Source: Acidobacteriota bacterium (GTDB taxonomy: Bacteria > Acidobacteriota > Blastocatellia > Pyrinomonadales > Pyrinomonadaceae). Taken from it: a stretch of 64,000 bases of DNA. Positions 10,116 through 18,841 of the stretch are shown one piece after another (position 1 is the stretch's first letter; every line of letters starts with the position of its first letter). Below the pieces are notes generated by a model. That model was not told the origin of the DNA. It was given only the letters and a program-made list of their open reading frames with translations, and did no database searches. The DNA lies in NCBI GenBank assembly GCA_016703965.1, contig JADJBB010000005.1, forward strand, positions 1 to 64,000, in the 5' to 3' direction. The translations under genes and the position numbers were made by a program.

Positions 10116-10356
10116 CGCCAAGCCGAGAAGACCCCAGAGCCGCGGACTTGCCGCCGTTTGGCAGGCCCGGCTCGCGATGCTTGTAATGATCAACGTGGCT
10201 CAGCTCTGGATCCTATCGGCAGCGGTCGAGGCGGCTCTTGCTCAGTCGTATGGGCAGTTGGCACCGCTCGTTATTGCATCGGGAATATGCTGGCTGATCG
10301 CTCTGAGCATCTTTCTATGGTGGCGCCCCGCCGGCGAAGGAGGTAGACGCTATTAA
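10105..10356 (+). CDS. small two-helix membrane protein of the nitrate operon
   Basis: 83 residues: a basic N-terminus ([14 protein letters not shown]), a first helix at about 23-45 and a second at about 55-73 ending in LWWRPAGEGGRRY. It overlaps the Rieske gene by 11 bp and the nrfH start by 5 bp, so it belongs to the operon. I see no cofactor-binding motif. It is probably a structural or assembly subunit of the membrane complex. The start is set by the overlap and the basic N-terminus. Confidence 0.7.
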   Translation: MKDNAKPRRPQSRGLAAVWQARLAMLVMINVAQLWILSAAVEAALAQSYGQLAPLVIASGICWLIALSIFLWWRPAGEGGRRY

Positions 10357-10810
10357 CCTTCAATTCTTAAAACTAGCCGTTTTAGGCATCGCGGTAGGCG
10401 GAGCACTTGCGATCGGGGTTTACACCTTTGTGTACGCCAAGGGATATTCGTATCTTTCGAACGACCCTGGAAACTGCGTTAATTGCCACATCATGAATGA
10501 ACAATTTGATGGTTGGCAGAAGGGTAGCCATAAGAACGTCGCGACCTGTAATGATTGTCACACGCCCCACGATACCATTGGAAAATATATGACCAAAGCC
10601 TCGAACGGCTTTTGGCATTCCTATTATTTCACCACTAATACTTTTCATGAACCGATTCAGTTGACCGAGCGAAGCCGGCAGATCACCGAAGAATCCTGTC
10701 GGCACTGTCATCAGAATATGGTTGATGCAATAACCGTTTCATTAGATAAAAAGCATACGGATGAGGTGTCTTGTCTCAGGTGCCATCGTTCAGTGGGGCA
10801 CTTACATTAA
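10352..10810 (+). CDS. nrfH: NrfH-type tetrahaem cytochrome c, quinol dehydrogenase for NrfA
   Basis: About 152 residues. It has an N-terminal membrane helix (LKLAVLGIAVGGALAIGVYT) and four haem c motifs: CVNCH, CNDCH, CRHCH and CLRCH. This is the NapC/NirT family layout; NrfH oxidises menaquinol and feeds NrfA. Start choice: the helix lies upstream of the first in-frame GTG (10430), so that start would delete the anchor. A strong Shine-Dalgarno, AAGGAGG (10337-10343), sits 8 bp before an in-frame ATT at 10352, which overlaps the stop of the preceding gene. ATT as a start is rare but fits best; a base error in an ATG is the alternative. nrfA follows 36 bp downstream. Confidence 0.88.
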   Translation: MNLQFLKLAVLGIAVGGALAIGVYTFVYAKGYSYLSNDPGNCVNCHIMNEQFDGWQKGSHKNVATCNDCHTPHDTIGKYMTKASNGFWHSYYFTTNTFHEPIQLTERSRQITEESCRHCHQNMVDAITVSLDKKHTDEVSCLRCHRSVGHLH

Positions 10811-10846
10811 AAAATTGGCTCAGTTGTAATACTAGGAGAAGGTAGC

Positions 10847-12349
10847 ATGGAAAACGAAGAAAACACGGTGTCTAAAAAAGCACCGGCCAAATCGAGGTTG
10901 TACGGAGGAAAGGTCGTGGTATCGGTCGCGTTTCTAGCGTTTGCCGCGGCCATTCTTGGCCTTGGGCTTCTAACAAATATTCTTGAGCGGAAAAATGAGG
11001 CTAAGAACCCTTTTTTTCGTGTGGTTGAATTGACCGACGATACGACCGACCCAGAGGTCTGGGGTAAGAATTTTCCTCTCCAGTATGATGGTTACAAAAA
11101 GACCGTCGATCAGGTACGAACTCGTTTTGGCGGCAGTGAGGCGGTTCACAAAACGCCAAAGGACTCTGACCCGCGATCGATGGTAGCCCAGTCGCGTCTG
11201 GAAGAGGACCCTCGATTAAAAACGATGTGGGATGGCTATGCTTTTGCTGTCGACTTTCGGGAAGAGCGGGGCCACGCTTTCATGCTGGAAGACCAGATGT
11301 TTACTGAAAGGCAGAATGTTGTTAAACAGCCTGGTAGTTGTATTAATTGTCACGCCTCCGCGTACGCTGCTTACAAGAAACTCGGAGGTGGCGACATCGT
11401 AGCTGGGTTTCAAGCACTCAACAAACTGCCGTATTTTGAAGCAAAGAAAGAAATTTCACACCCGGTTGCTTGTATAGACTGCCACGATTCACAAACGATG
11501 GCATTACGAATTACCAGGCCCGCATTCATGGACGGGATAAAAGCGTATAAGGCGTCTCAAGGGATCCAAAATTATGATGTAAATCGTGATGCAACTCGGC
11601 AGGAAATGCGGAGCTACGTCTGCGGTCAGTGCCACGTAGAATACTATTTCAAGGGGAGCCGATAAGCAGTTGACCTATCCTTGGGAAAAGGGGCTAAAAG
11701 TCGAAAACATTATGGCCTACTATGATGAGGTAAAACACAAAGATTGGTCACACAAGCAAACTGGAGCCGAAGTTCTGAAAGCTCAACACCCTGAATTTGA
11801 GATGTTCAACCAGGAATTCACTCAAGGGCAGGTGTTTCCTGTGCCGATTGTCACATGCCGTATAAACGTGAAGGGGCAATGAAAATCAGCGACCATCATG
11901 TTCGGAGCCCGCTCCTGAACATTAGCCAGAGCTGCCAAACTTGTCACAGTACGAGCGAAGCGGAGCTCAAATTCCGGGCCGAGGCGATCCAGGAACGCAC
12001 TTTCAATATGCGAAACATTGCCATGGACGCTCTTGTGCAGCTCATTGACGATCTTAGGAAAGCGAAGGAAAGGGGCGCCACAGACGAAGACCTCGCAGCG
12101 GCACGAGACTTTCAGCGGAAAGCACAGTTTTATCTTGATTTTGTCGAGGCCGAAAACTCAATGGGTTTTCACGCTCCAGCCGAGGCGGTAAGGATCTTAG
12201 GCGAATCTGTGAATTTTACACGCCAAGGGCAACTGTCGCTTAAAAATGGAAAAACCCTGCTCGCTACAGCTGCCCGCACTGATTTCTTCATACGATACCG
12301 AGAGTGGTTTAGAGACGTTCTAAGGGACAAAGAAGGGACACGGTATTAG
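10847..12349 (+). CDS. nrfA: NrfA ammonia-forming cytochrome c nitrite reductase, frameshifted
   Basis: Reduces nitrite to ammonium with six electrons in the periplasm. Seen: a good Shine-Dalgarno, an N-terminal anchor ([20 protein letters not shown]) and five haem motifs in NrfA order: CINCH, CIDCH ([11 protein letters not shown]), CGQCH ([12 protein letters not shown]), CADCH ([11 protein letters not shown]) and CQTCH. The first haem, the active site, has CxxCH and not the usual CxxCK. Two one-base losses break the frame. One near 11660 splits YYFKGS from [20 protein letters not shown]. The other near 11820, in a G-run, restores [16 protein letters not shown]. Repaired, the protein is about 500 residues, the normal length, so both are probably errors. 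It pairs with NrfH just upstream. Confidence 0.88.
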
Positions 12350-12404
12350 ACCATTACCTTTGTGCGGCGATTTGTCCGCATTCTCTGCGAAGTTCTTTGC
12401 GATT

Positions 12405-13892
12405 ATGGAAACGAGCACGCCTCCTGGGGCAATCCGGATACTGATATTAAATACACTCGCGTTCACCGTATGTTTTTCGGCGTGGATGTTAAACGGCGTT
12501 CTTGTTACTTTTCTTTCGGTAAACCAGGTCTACAAATGGACCGCCTCTGAGATCGGTTGGCTGATGGGAATACCGGTTCTTGCAGGCTCTATTTTTCGTC
12601 TGCCTGCGGGTATGCTAACCGACAAGTTTGGTGGCAAACCAGTAATGACGGCGACCTTGCTCCTCTGTGCGGTCCCAATGTTTCTTCTTTCAAAGGTCGA
12701 TTCATTCACTGGTTTCGCTCTGTGTAGTTTCGGATTTGGGCTTGTCGGTGTGAGCTTTTCGATCGGCATTGCCTACACATCGGTTTGGTTCCCGAGATCA
12801 AAACAAGGATTTGCTCTCGGTATCTTCGGAGCCGGAAATGCCGGTTCGGCCATCACCACTCTTGTAGCTCCAACATTACTCAACACGTTTACGGCAAACG
12901 GTTCGGACATCGATGCCTGGCGCAGACTGCCAATAGTCTATGCCGCGGTCCTTGCGGTTACGGGCGTAATGTTCTTTCTGGCGACGACAAATAAGAAGCC
13001 GCTGTGGGTAGCGAAGACTTTTGCCGAACAACTCGCCCCTCTCAAGAATATTCGCGTGTGGCGTTTCGGACTGTACTATTTTCTTGTATTTGGCTGCTTT
13101 GTCGCTTTTTCGCAATGGCTCGTCCCCTATTTTGTAAACGTCTATTATTTGCCGTTGGTTACAGCCGGTTTGCTGGCCGCACTATTCAGCTTTCCCTCAG
13201 GTGTTATCAGGGCGTTCGGCGGCTGGCTGAGCGATCGTTTTGGCGGTCGAAAAGTGATGTATGGCGTCCTCGGCCTGTCGTTACTACTATCCGCTCTGTT
13301 GATAATTCCCAAAATGGAAATATCGTCACCGGGCAAGGGGGTCGTAGCCGAACGTGATGGCGTTGTAACAGGTGTCGACGCTGATTCTGTCACTGTGGAC
13401 GGCAAAAGATATCAGGTCAATGCCAAAAAGGAAACGGGCTCGGTCGAACAAGACCAAATGCTTATCTTCCCTACAAAAGAGATATGGCAGGAACCCGTTG
13501 TACAGATCGGACAGGAAGTAAAACGAAAAGAACTGCTGGCGAAAGGGACCACCAAGATCTTTTTTCAGGCCAATGTGTGGATATTCGCCGGGATCGTGAT
13601 GTTTCTGGGTATTGTCTGGGGCGTCGGCAAGGCTGCTGTATACAAACACATACCTGAATATTTTCCCGAGGAAGTTGGCGTCGTTGGCGGAATGGTTGGA
13701 GTTCTGGGCGGCCTTGGCGGTTTCGTAAGCCCAATCATCTTTGGCTATTTACTTGATGAAACCGGCCTTTGGACTAGTTCGTGGATGATGATGCTCGTTC
13801 TTTCAGCGATCTGTTTGGTCTGGATGCATCGCGTGATTCAGAAAATGATGCACGAGCAGCAGCCGGATCTGATGAAGAAGATTGAGGATTAA
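12405..13892 (+). CDS. narK: NarK-family nitrate/nitrite transporter with soluble insert
   Basis: 495 residues, major facilitator superfamily. Seen: about twelve helices and the nitrate signature glycines in IFGAGNAGSAITTLVAP and VGVLGGLGGFVSPIIFGYLL, with transport arginines in GSIFRLPAGMLTDKFGGKPV and a repeat of the MFS loop at WLSDRFGGRKVMYG. It should import nitrate or exchange nitrate for nitrite. An unusual soluble segment of about 80 residues (about 305-385) interrupts the second half. It contains VQIGQEVKRKELLAKG, which looks like a barrel-sandwich (lipoyl-like) turn. The ATG at 12405 (METSTPPGAIR) is the best start; an in-frame start 45 bp upstream adds a sequence with no family match. 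Confidence 0.9.
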   Translation: METSTPPGAIRILILNTLAFTVCFSAWMLNGVLVTFLSVNQVYKWTASEIGWLMGIPVLAGSIFRLPAGMLTDKFGGKPVMTATLLLCAVPMFLLSKVDSFTGFALCSFGFGLVGVSFSIGIAYTSVWFPRSKQGFALGIFGAGNAGSAITTLVAPTLLNTFTANGSDIDAWRRLPIVYAAVLAVTGVMFFLATTNKKPLWVAKTFAEQLAPLKNIRVWRFGLYYFLVFGCFVAFSQWLVPYFVNVYYLPLVTAGLLAALFSFPSGVIRAFGGWLSDRFGGRKVMYGVLGLSLLLSALLIIPKMEISSPGKGVVAERDGVVTGVDADSVTVDGKRYQVNAKKETGSVEQDQMLIFPTKEIWQEPVVQIGQEVKRKELLAKGTTKIFFQANVWIFAGIVMFLGIVWGVGKAAVYKHIPEYFPEEVGVVGGMVGVLGGLGGFVSPIIFGYLLDETGLWTSSWMMMLVLSAICLVWMHRVIQKMMHEQQPDLMKKIED

Positions 13893-13903
13893 GGAAGTAC
13901 TTT

Positions 13904-15345
13904 ATGTCAGCCTGGTTAGAAAAATGGACCCCCGAAGATGCTGATTTTTGGGAAACAACCGGAAGCAAGATCGCCTGGCGTACACTGATCGTCACAACGA
14001 CAACGCTAACGCTTTCATTCGCGACGTGGTTTATGATGAGTGCGATCGTCGTCAAACTGCCCGGGATCGGCTTTAAATTTTCCACCTCACAGCTCTTCTG
14101 GCTTGCAGCGATGCCGGGTCTTGCCGGCGGAACGCTCCGAATGATCCATACGTTTTTACTGCCTATCTTCGGTACGCGAAAGATCATAACCATCGCCACA
14201 TTTCTCAAACTGATCCCATGCATCGGACTAGGTTTGGCAATAATGAATCCGGAGACTCCGTTCTGGTTATTTATGGTTTTGGCATTTTCTGCCGGGTTTG
14301 GAGGCGGCGACTTTTCGTCCTACATGCCCAGCACGAGCGTGTTCTTTCCAAAGCGATTGCAGGGTACGGCATTGGGCATTCAGGCTGGAATTGGCAACTT
14401 CGGCGTAAGTCTCGCTCAATTCGCGACACCCATGATCATCACTTTTGCGATGATCGGTGGTTCGCAGACGATCCAAACGATCGATCCAAATACGAAGGCA
14501 GTCACGGGATCAAATTCGATATGGCTGCAGAATGCAGCATTCTGGTACGTTCCCCTACTGATCATCATGGGCATCTTGGCCTGGCTGTTGTTGCGGAGCG
14601 TGCCCATTAAGGCGTCGTTCACCGAACAGCTAGATATCTTCAAAGACAAACACACCTGGTTTTGCACAGTCACTTACCTCATGACCTTCGGAGGTTTCTC
14701 CGGTCTCGCCGCAGCGTTCCCCTTGCTCATCAAAATTCTATATGGAGGCTTTCCTAACCCGCCGGATCCGCTCAAGTATGCATTTTGGGGACCTCTAATT
14801 GGATCTGCCAGTCGCGTCCTATTTGGGTTTGTAGCGGACAAGGTCGGCGGAGCGATCTTGACGACGATCTGTGGACTCGCACTAATTACAGGGACGATCA
14901 CAATGATCGCGTTGGGTCTATTTGCACCGACATCGGTTGATCAGTTCGGACTATTTGTGACGCTTATGCTGACCCTCTTTTTCTTTACGGGAATGGGCAA
15001 TGCCGCAACATTTCGCCAATTTCCGATCATTTTCGGACACAATCCACGACAGGCTGCGGGCGTTATAGGTTGGACGGCAGCCGTCGCTGCTTACGGCCCA
15101 TTCCTGTTCTCGATGTTGATCAGCACAGTACTTTCGGCGACCGGAACCGTCGATCTATTCTTTATAGGCCTAACTGTATTTTTTGTAGTTGCCACCTTTA
15201 TTAATTGGTGGTTTTACAACCGAAAAAACTGCGAGAGGCCGAGCTAAGCTTTGCTAATTTTACGGAAGTCTCTCTTGAGGCTGGTACTCCCGCCCATTCC
15301 TTAGCAGTAATAGAAGACGAGGAGACACTTTTAGAATACTTTTGA
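13904..15345 (+). CDS. narK: second NarK-family nitrate/nitrite transporter
   Basis: MFS transporter, 11 bp after the first. Seen: the nitrate signature in GIQAGIGNFGVSLAQFATPM and a C-terminal GNAATFRQFPIIFGHNPRQ block, with twelve helices. It lacks the soluble insert of its neighbour. The raw frame stops at 15247 after KNCERPS. Adding one A in an A-run near 15225 extends it to LREAELSFANFTEVSLEAG and onward to a stop at 15345, only 4 bp before mobA. The extension removes an otherwise empty gap, so I favour it. Paired NarK1/NarK2 copies are common: one type is a proton symporter and the other a nitrate/nitrite antiporter. Which is which cannot be told here. Confidence 0.88.
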
Positions 15346-15349
15346 GGCA

Positions 15350-15991
15350 ATGAGATTGATCGATGGATTTGTTTTGGCAGGCGGACAAAGCCGGCGGATG
15401 GGGCAAAACAAGACGGCACTGTTGCTCGGCGGCAAGACGCTTATCGATCGTGCGGCCGATGCATTGTTTCCCGTTGCAAACACAGTTTACGCGGTCGGTA
15501 ATTTAACCCACCAAATTACTTCGCTTCCGATAATTCAAGATCATCCCATTACGGGAGATACCCGCGGAGCGATCGTGGGGTTATATACAGCGCTTGTGAA
15601 CGCTAAGACCGAGTGGGTAGCCGTACTCGCGTGCGACCTGCCATTTGTCACTGGCGAATTGATGACTCGGATGGTAGACATTATGCGGCACGGCGCGGAG
15701 TTGCAAATGAACGATGTCGATGCCGTCTTCGCCGAACAGCCAGATGGACGCATTCAGCCACTTTGTGGGCTGTATCGTCGAGATAGGTGCCTGCCCGAGA
15801 TTGAGAAAATGTTGTCAGATGGTGAATGGCGATTGCAGCAATTGGGGGTGCGACTCAAGACACGGGTAATTGGGTTTTCCGAGATCAAGGATATTCAAGG
15901 CGCCGAATTCTTGTTCTTTAACATGAACACACCCGAGGAATATCGATTAGCAGTCGAAATTGAAAAGAGATGCGACTCCAGTCCGTTTTAA
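15350..15991 (+). CDS. mobA: molybdenum cofactor guanylyltransferase MobA
   Basis: 213 residues. It adds GMP to molybdopterin to make the MGD cofactor that Nas/Nap-type enzymes need. Seen: the nucleotide-binding start FVLAGGQSRRMGQNKTALLL, DHPITGDTRGAIVGLYTAL, the metal-binding ACDLPFV and the C-terminal FFNMNTPEEYRLA. It is normal length and intact. As last gene of the nitrate operon it supplies the cofactor for the catalytic subunit. Confidence 0.93.
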   Translation: MRLIDGFVLAGGQSRRMGQNKTALLLGGKTLIDRAADALFPVANTVYAVGNLTHQITSLPIIQDHPITGDTRGAIVGLYTALVNAKTEWVAVLACDLPFVTGELMTRMVDIMRHGAELQMNDVDAVFAEQPDGRIQPLCGLYRRDRCLPEIEKMLSDGEWRLQQLGVRLKTRVIGFSEIKDIQGAEFLFFNMNTPEEYRLAVEIEKRCDSSPF

Positions 15992-16098
15992 GGCAGCCAA
16001 TTCGCTAGGCCCCATAATCCAGGTTGTATGCGATCATGTTCCTTTCCTTTTTCATACACAATCCCTATTTGCTTATGCATGATTAGAAATTCTTTACC

Positions 16099-16488
16099 TC
16101 ACATCTCCGGTTTCGTGGGCGACGCGAACGCTAAAATGTATCCGTCAGCATCAAGACTGTATGCAACCAACTCACCCCAGTCTCTAGGTGCCAGCGGGCT
16201 GAGTTCCTGGGCTCCGGCAAGGAGAGAGCGCTCGTGAAATGCGGCCGGATCATCCACCACTAAATAGATCTCGCCACGCAGAACGTCGGGCATTGAAGAC
16301 GGATCGCCGATGCGACCTAACAGCCGTATAATCCCTTCCGACGGCATAAGGCCGAGAATCGTTTGTTCTCCAATCGAAAACTCCGTCATTCCAGGCACAT
16401 CAAGAATAGGATCTTTCCCAAGAACCGTCGAATAGAATGCTGCACTATGCTTCTGGTCGGATACGTATAAGATGAAATGCACCTTCAT
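16099..16488 (-). CDS. VOC-superfamily (glyoxalase/bleomycin resistance) protein
   Basis: 129 residues with the paired beta-alpha-beta-beta-beta fold of the vicinal-oxygen-chelate superfamily: VHFILYVSDQKHSAAFYSTV at the N-terminus, EIYLVVDDPAAFHERSLLAG in the middle and YSLDADGYILAFA near the end. A Shine-Dalgarno-like AGAGGAA precedes the ATG. It could be a dioxygenase, a lyase or a binding protein; the substrate cannot be deduced. It is convergent with mobA, with about 100 bp between and no obvious terminator. Confidence 0.85.
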   Translation of the reverse strand: MKVHFILYVSDQKHSAAFYSTVLGKDPILDVPGMTEFSIGEQTILGLMPSEGIIRLLGRIGDPSSMPDVLRGEIYLVVDDPAAFHERSLLAGAQELSPLAPRDWGELVAYSLDADGYILAFASPTKPEM

Positions 16489-16633
16489 TTTCCTCTAAAC
16501 CTCGTGAAACTTAATTTCAGTACAACTTGCTGGCGGCGTTTTGCCAGAGTAAAGGGAGGCATCGCTCGCGTTTGCAACCGGATCTGATAGCTTGGACTCG
16601 TGGCCCCCTAAGTAAAGTAGTTGTACAGCCTAC

Positions 16634-17284
16634 TTACCTTTTCTTGACGAAAGCTCCAGAAACGAGAAACATCAAACCGAAGAAAAATTCTCTAATTTCA
16701 ATCCCGTCAACATACTTCGACAAGATCTGCCACGGCTCAGCGTTCGGTCTCGGCGTTGTTTTGAATGAGAGGTTGTGAAGCGTCTTCAATATCGGATTGA
16801 GGAGGTTTCCTGAGCGAGCACTCGAAGCTTTAGCTCCGAAAGCTACGACCCGCGCGCCAACCTTCAAGTGTAGCAAAATATTTTCCAACGCCCCTTCTAA
16901 TGCATAGACATCAGGAGCCGCAAACATAACAAGACCATCGAATTCACCCGTCAAATTTGCGTCTTGCGCCGCAGCGACGATCACTTCTACATTATCCCAG
17001 TGGTTTGCCGCAATACGCCTCCGTGCGAGTTCGCTGTGCTTGGGGCTGATATCGACACCGACGACTTGGCCGGAGGGCCCAACCGCGTCAACAAGAAATG
17101 GAAAACTGCCTCCCGGACCGCAACCAACATCCAAAACACGGTCCCCTTCTTTGAGATTCAGGAGTTCGACAGCCTTTCGACGGACAGGCTTAATGAACGA
17201 GAAATCGAAGTTCGGGAATGGTTTCGTCAACTCAATCAGCAAGCGGCCATAAAGCGGCGTTAGTTCTTTGTCTTGTTTTTCCAT
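16634..17284 (-). CDS. class I SAM-dependent methyltransferase
   Basis: 216 residues. The SAM-binding motif I is VLDVGCGPGGSFPFLVDAVG, with VVGVDISPKHSELARRRI (motif II) and GLVMFAAPDVYALEG near motif III. The C-terminus (ILKTLHNLSFKTTPRPNAEP) resembles UbiE/PMT-like methyltransferases that act on lipids, and the last residues are hydrophobic (FFFGLMFLVSGAF). A Shine-Dalgarno AGAGAGG precedes the ATG. It sits in a minus-strand run with two small membrane proteins and an ECF sigma factor. The substrate is unknown. Confidence 0.87.
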   Translation of the reverse strand: MEKQDKELTPLYGRLLIELTKPFPNFDFSFIKPVRRKAVELLNLKEGDRVLDVGCGPGGSFPFLVDAVGPSGQVVGVDISPKHSELARRRIAANHWDNVEVIVAAAQDANLTGEFDGLVMFAAPDVYALEGALENILLHLKVGARVVAFGAKASSARSGNLLNPILKTLHNLSFKTTPRPNAEPWQILSKYVDGIEIREFFFGLMFLVSGAFVKKR

Positions 17285-17302
17285 CGAAACGACCTCTCTT
17301 GT

Positions 17303-17716
17303 TCAGTCAATCCCCAGAATTGCGTTAAAGAAAGAGACCACATGTCTCCAAACGAGGTAGAAAACGATCACCAAAACTGGGAAGCCGAAAGGAAACGCGC
17401 TCGCTACGACCGACGGGATTTCAACGTCAGTGAGCTTAGCTATTCCAAATGCTGTCATTGCCTGTACAAACGTAAGAAGTGCCCCATGAAGACCGATAGA
17501 CAAATACCGATTTCTTCGCAATCGTACGTAAGCCATATTCCAAATGCCCCATAGATTTGGAACTATCGCCAAAGGAAAAACTATCAATCGCTCAATCGGG
17601 ATAAGTTCGCTGTATTCGTGACGAGCAAACGTAAAAACAGTAACGAACAAAACAAGAAGAATCGTAGGGATAGTGATTCCTGCCATATATGCTCGAAGAT
17701 AAGGATACGTTTTCAT
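17303..17716 (-). CDS. four-helix membrane protein of unknown function
   Basis: 137 residues starting at MKTYPYLRAYMAG, preceded by AGGAGAT; a longer in-frame start upstream has no ribosome site. Four hydrophobic helices are visible (about 9-30, 42-62, 75-95, 105-128), with WGIWNMAYVRLRRNRYLSIG between the second and third. No known motif. It lies 14 bp downstream of a one-helix protein and the ECF sigma gene, so it may belong to that sigma factor's operon. Confidence 0.65.
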   Translation of the reverse strand: MKTYPYLRAYMAGITIPTILLVLFVTVFTFARHEYSELIPIERLIVFPLAIVPNLWGIWNMAYVRLRRNRYLSIGLHGALLTFVQAMTAFGIAKLTDVEIPSVVASAFPFGFPVLVIVFYLVWRHVVSFFNAILGID

Positions 17717-17730
17717 ATGGATCTCCTGCG

Positions 17731-17952
17731 CTAGAGGTTGAACAGCAGCCCGGTAATCGCCTCCGGGACAAACAGGCAAAGAATCACGACAATGGCGACG
17801 AGGACGAAATCAAACCAGCGCACACGAATGCCCGAATCACTTAATTTTAGATGTACGCGAGGCCACAGATCTTGCGGTGGTTCCTGCTCGTCCATTGGAG
17901 CAATCGCGTTCCTAAGAAATTTGCTAAATTGTTCGTCATCAAGACGGTTCAT
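17731..17952 (-). CDS. small one-helix protein coupled to an ECF sigma factor (anti-sigma candidate)
   Basis: 73 residues. The cytoplasmic N-terminus (MNRLDDEQFSKFLRNAI) is followed by a loop and one helix (VLVAIVVILCLFVPEAITGL). Its ATG overlaps the sigma factor stop as ATGA, the arrangement typical of sigma/anti-sigma pairs. There is no zinc-binding HxxxCxxC motif, so if it is an anti-sigma factor it is a short and unusual one. The role is inferred from position and topology only. Confidence 0.6.
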   Translation of the reverse strand: MNRLDDEQFSKFLRNAIAPMDEQEPPQDLWPRVHLKLSDSGIRVRWFDFVLVAIVVILCLFVPEAITGLLFNL

Positions 17953-18467
17953 GATTCTATACCTAGTTGTTTTAAGTGTTCGCGCAAAAGGCGTGTGGCC
18001 CGGAATAGACGCGACTTAACCGTTCCAACAGGAATACTCAGCGCCTCCGCAATCTCTTCATACGGTCTTTCTTCAATCAGTGCCAACGTTGCAGCCACTC
18101 GAAGTTTCGGTGGCAATTGGCTGAATGCTTGTTGAATCCGTTCCCGCGTATCCCGTTGAATCGCAGCATCGGGCGGCGTTTCAAGTGACCGATTTTCCTG
18201 AAATTGAACCTCCGGTCGAACATGTTTCAAATGGTCAAGAGCAAGATTTGTTGCAATACGTCGCGCCCAAGCCCCGAAACTTCGCGTTGGATCGAATCTA
18301 GCGTGAGAGCGATAAAGACGCCAGAATGTTTCCATTGTGAGCTCCTCTGCAACTCTCGGATCTCGAACTATTCGGACGATCCAGCCATATACTTCTTTCT
18401 GGAACTGCCGGAATAGTATTTCAAAAGCATCGAGATCGCCATGTGTGAACTTCTCTAGCAATTCCAT
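17949..18467 (-). CDS. ECF-type RNA polymerase sigma factor
   Basis: 172 residues. Region 2 is visible at DLDAFEILFRQFQKEVYGWI and ELTMETFWRLYRSHARFDPT, with SFGAWARRIATNLALDHLK. Region 4 is QAFSQLPPKLRVAATLALIE plus the HTH EIAEALSIPVGTVKSRLFRA. It should direct transcription of an extracytoplasmic-stress regulon, probably including its own operon. It is followed directly by the small membrane protein, a candidate partner. Confidence 0.92.
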   Translation of the reverse strand: MELLEKFTHGDLDAFEILFRQFQKEVYGWIVRIVRDPRVAEELTMETFWRLYRSHARFDPTRSFGAWARRIATNLALDHLKHVRPEVQFQENRSLETPPDAAIQRDTRERIQQAFSQLPPKLRVAATLALIEERPYEEIAEALSIPVGTVKSRLFRATRLLREHLKQLGIES

Positions 18468-18841
18468 TTCTTCTATTAAACTTACTGCCTACGTCGCATT
18501 TTAGTTCACTTTACCGATCACATTTCTGAAACAAAATATTTTTTCCGAGTCCAGTCAGGTTTTCCTGAAATTTGAAGAAAAAATATACGGGTCCTTGCCC
18601 CTTCGGCAGACAGAAGAAGAGACGTTTTCGGAACTCACCGCTCCTAGATTATTCTACGGTCTTTTCTTGAGCGAATTCAGCAAGACGACGTAAAGTGGGC
18701 GCAACGATCGTGGGCAAGTCTTGTCCAGCAATCTGTTATGAACGAGATACGTCAAATAACGACCCCCGACCGCCACTTCCGACAGGGCTCGTTATAAATT
18801 CCAATCAGAAGCAATTTGAAGCGCCGTTTCTTGACGGGCTC
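18468..18841. other. intergenic region between the integrase and the ECF sigma gene
   Basis: About 370 bp. The right part lies downstream of the integrase and the left part upstream of the sigma gene, so the sigma promoter should be near 18480-18560. I see only AT-rich sequence there. I searched for a copy of the 45-bp tRNA end that would mark the left boundary of the first integrase element and found none. No gene is convincing. Confidence 0.4.

Noticed and set aside
10430..10432. GTG at 10430 as the nrfH start
   Set aside because: It would delete the membrane anchor that is encoded in the same frame just upstream.
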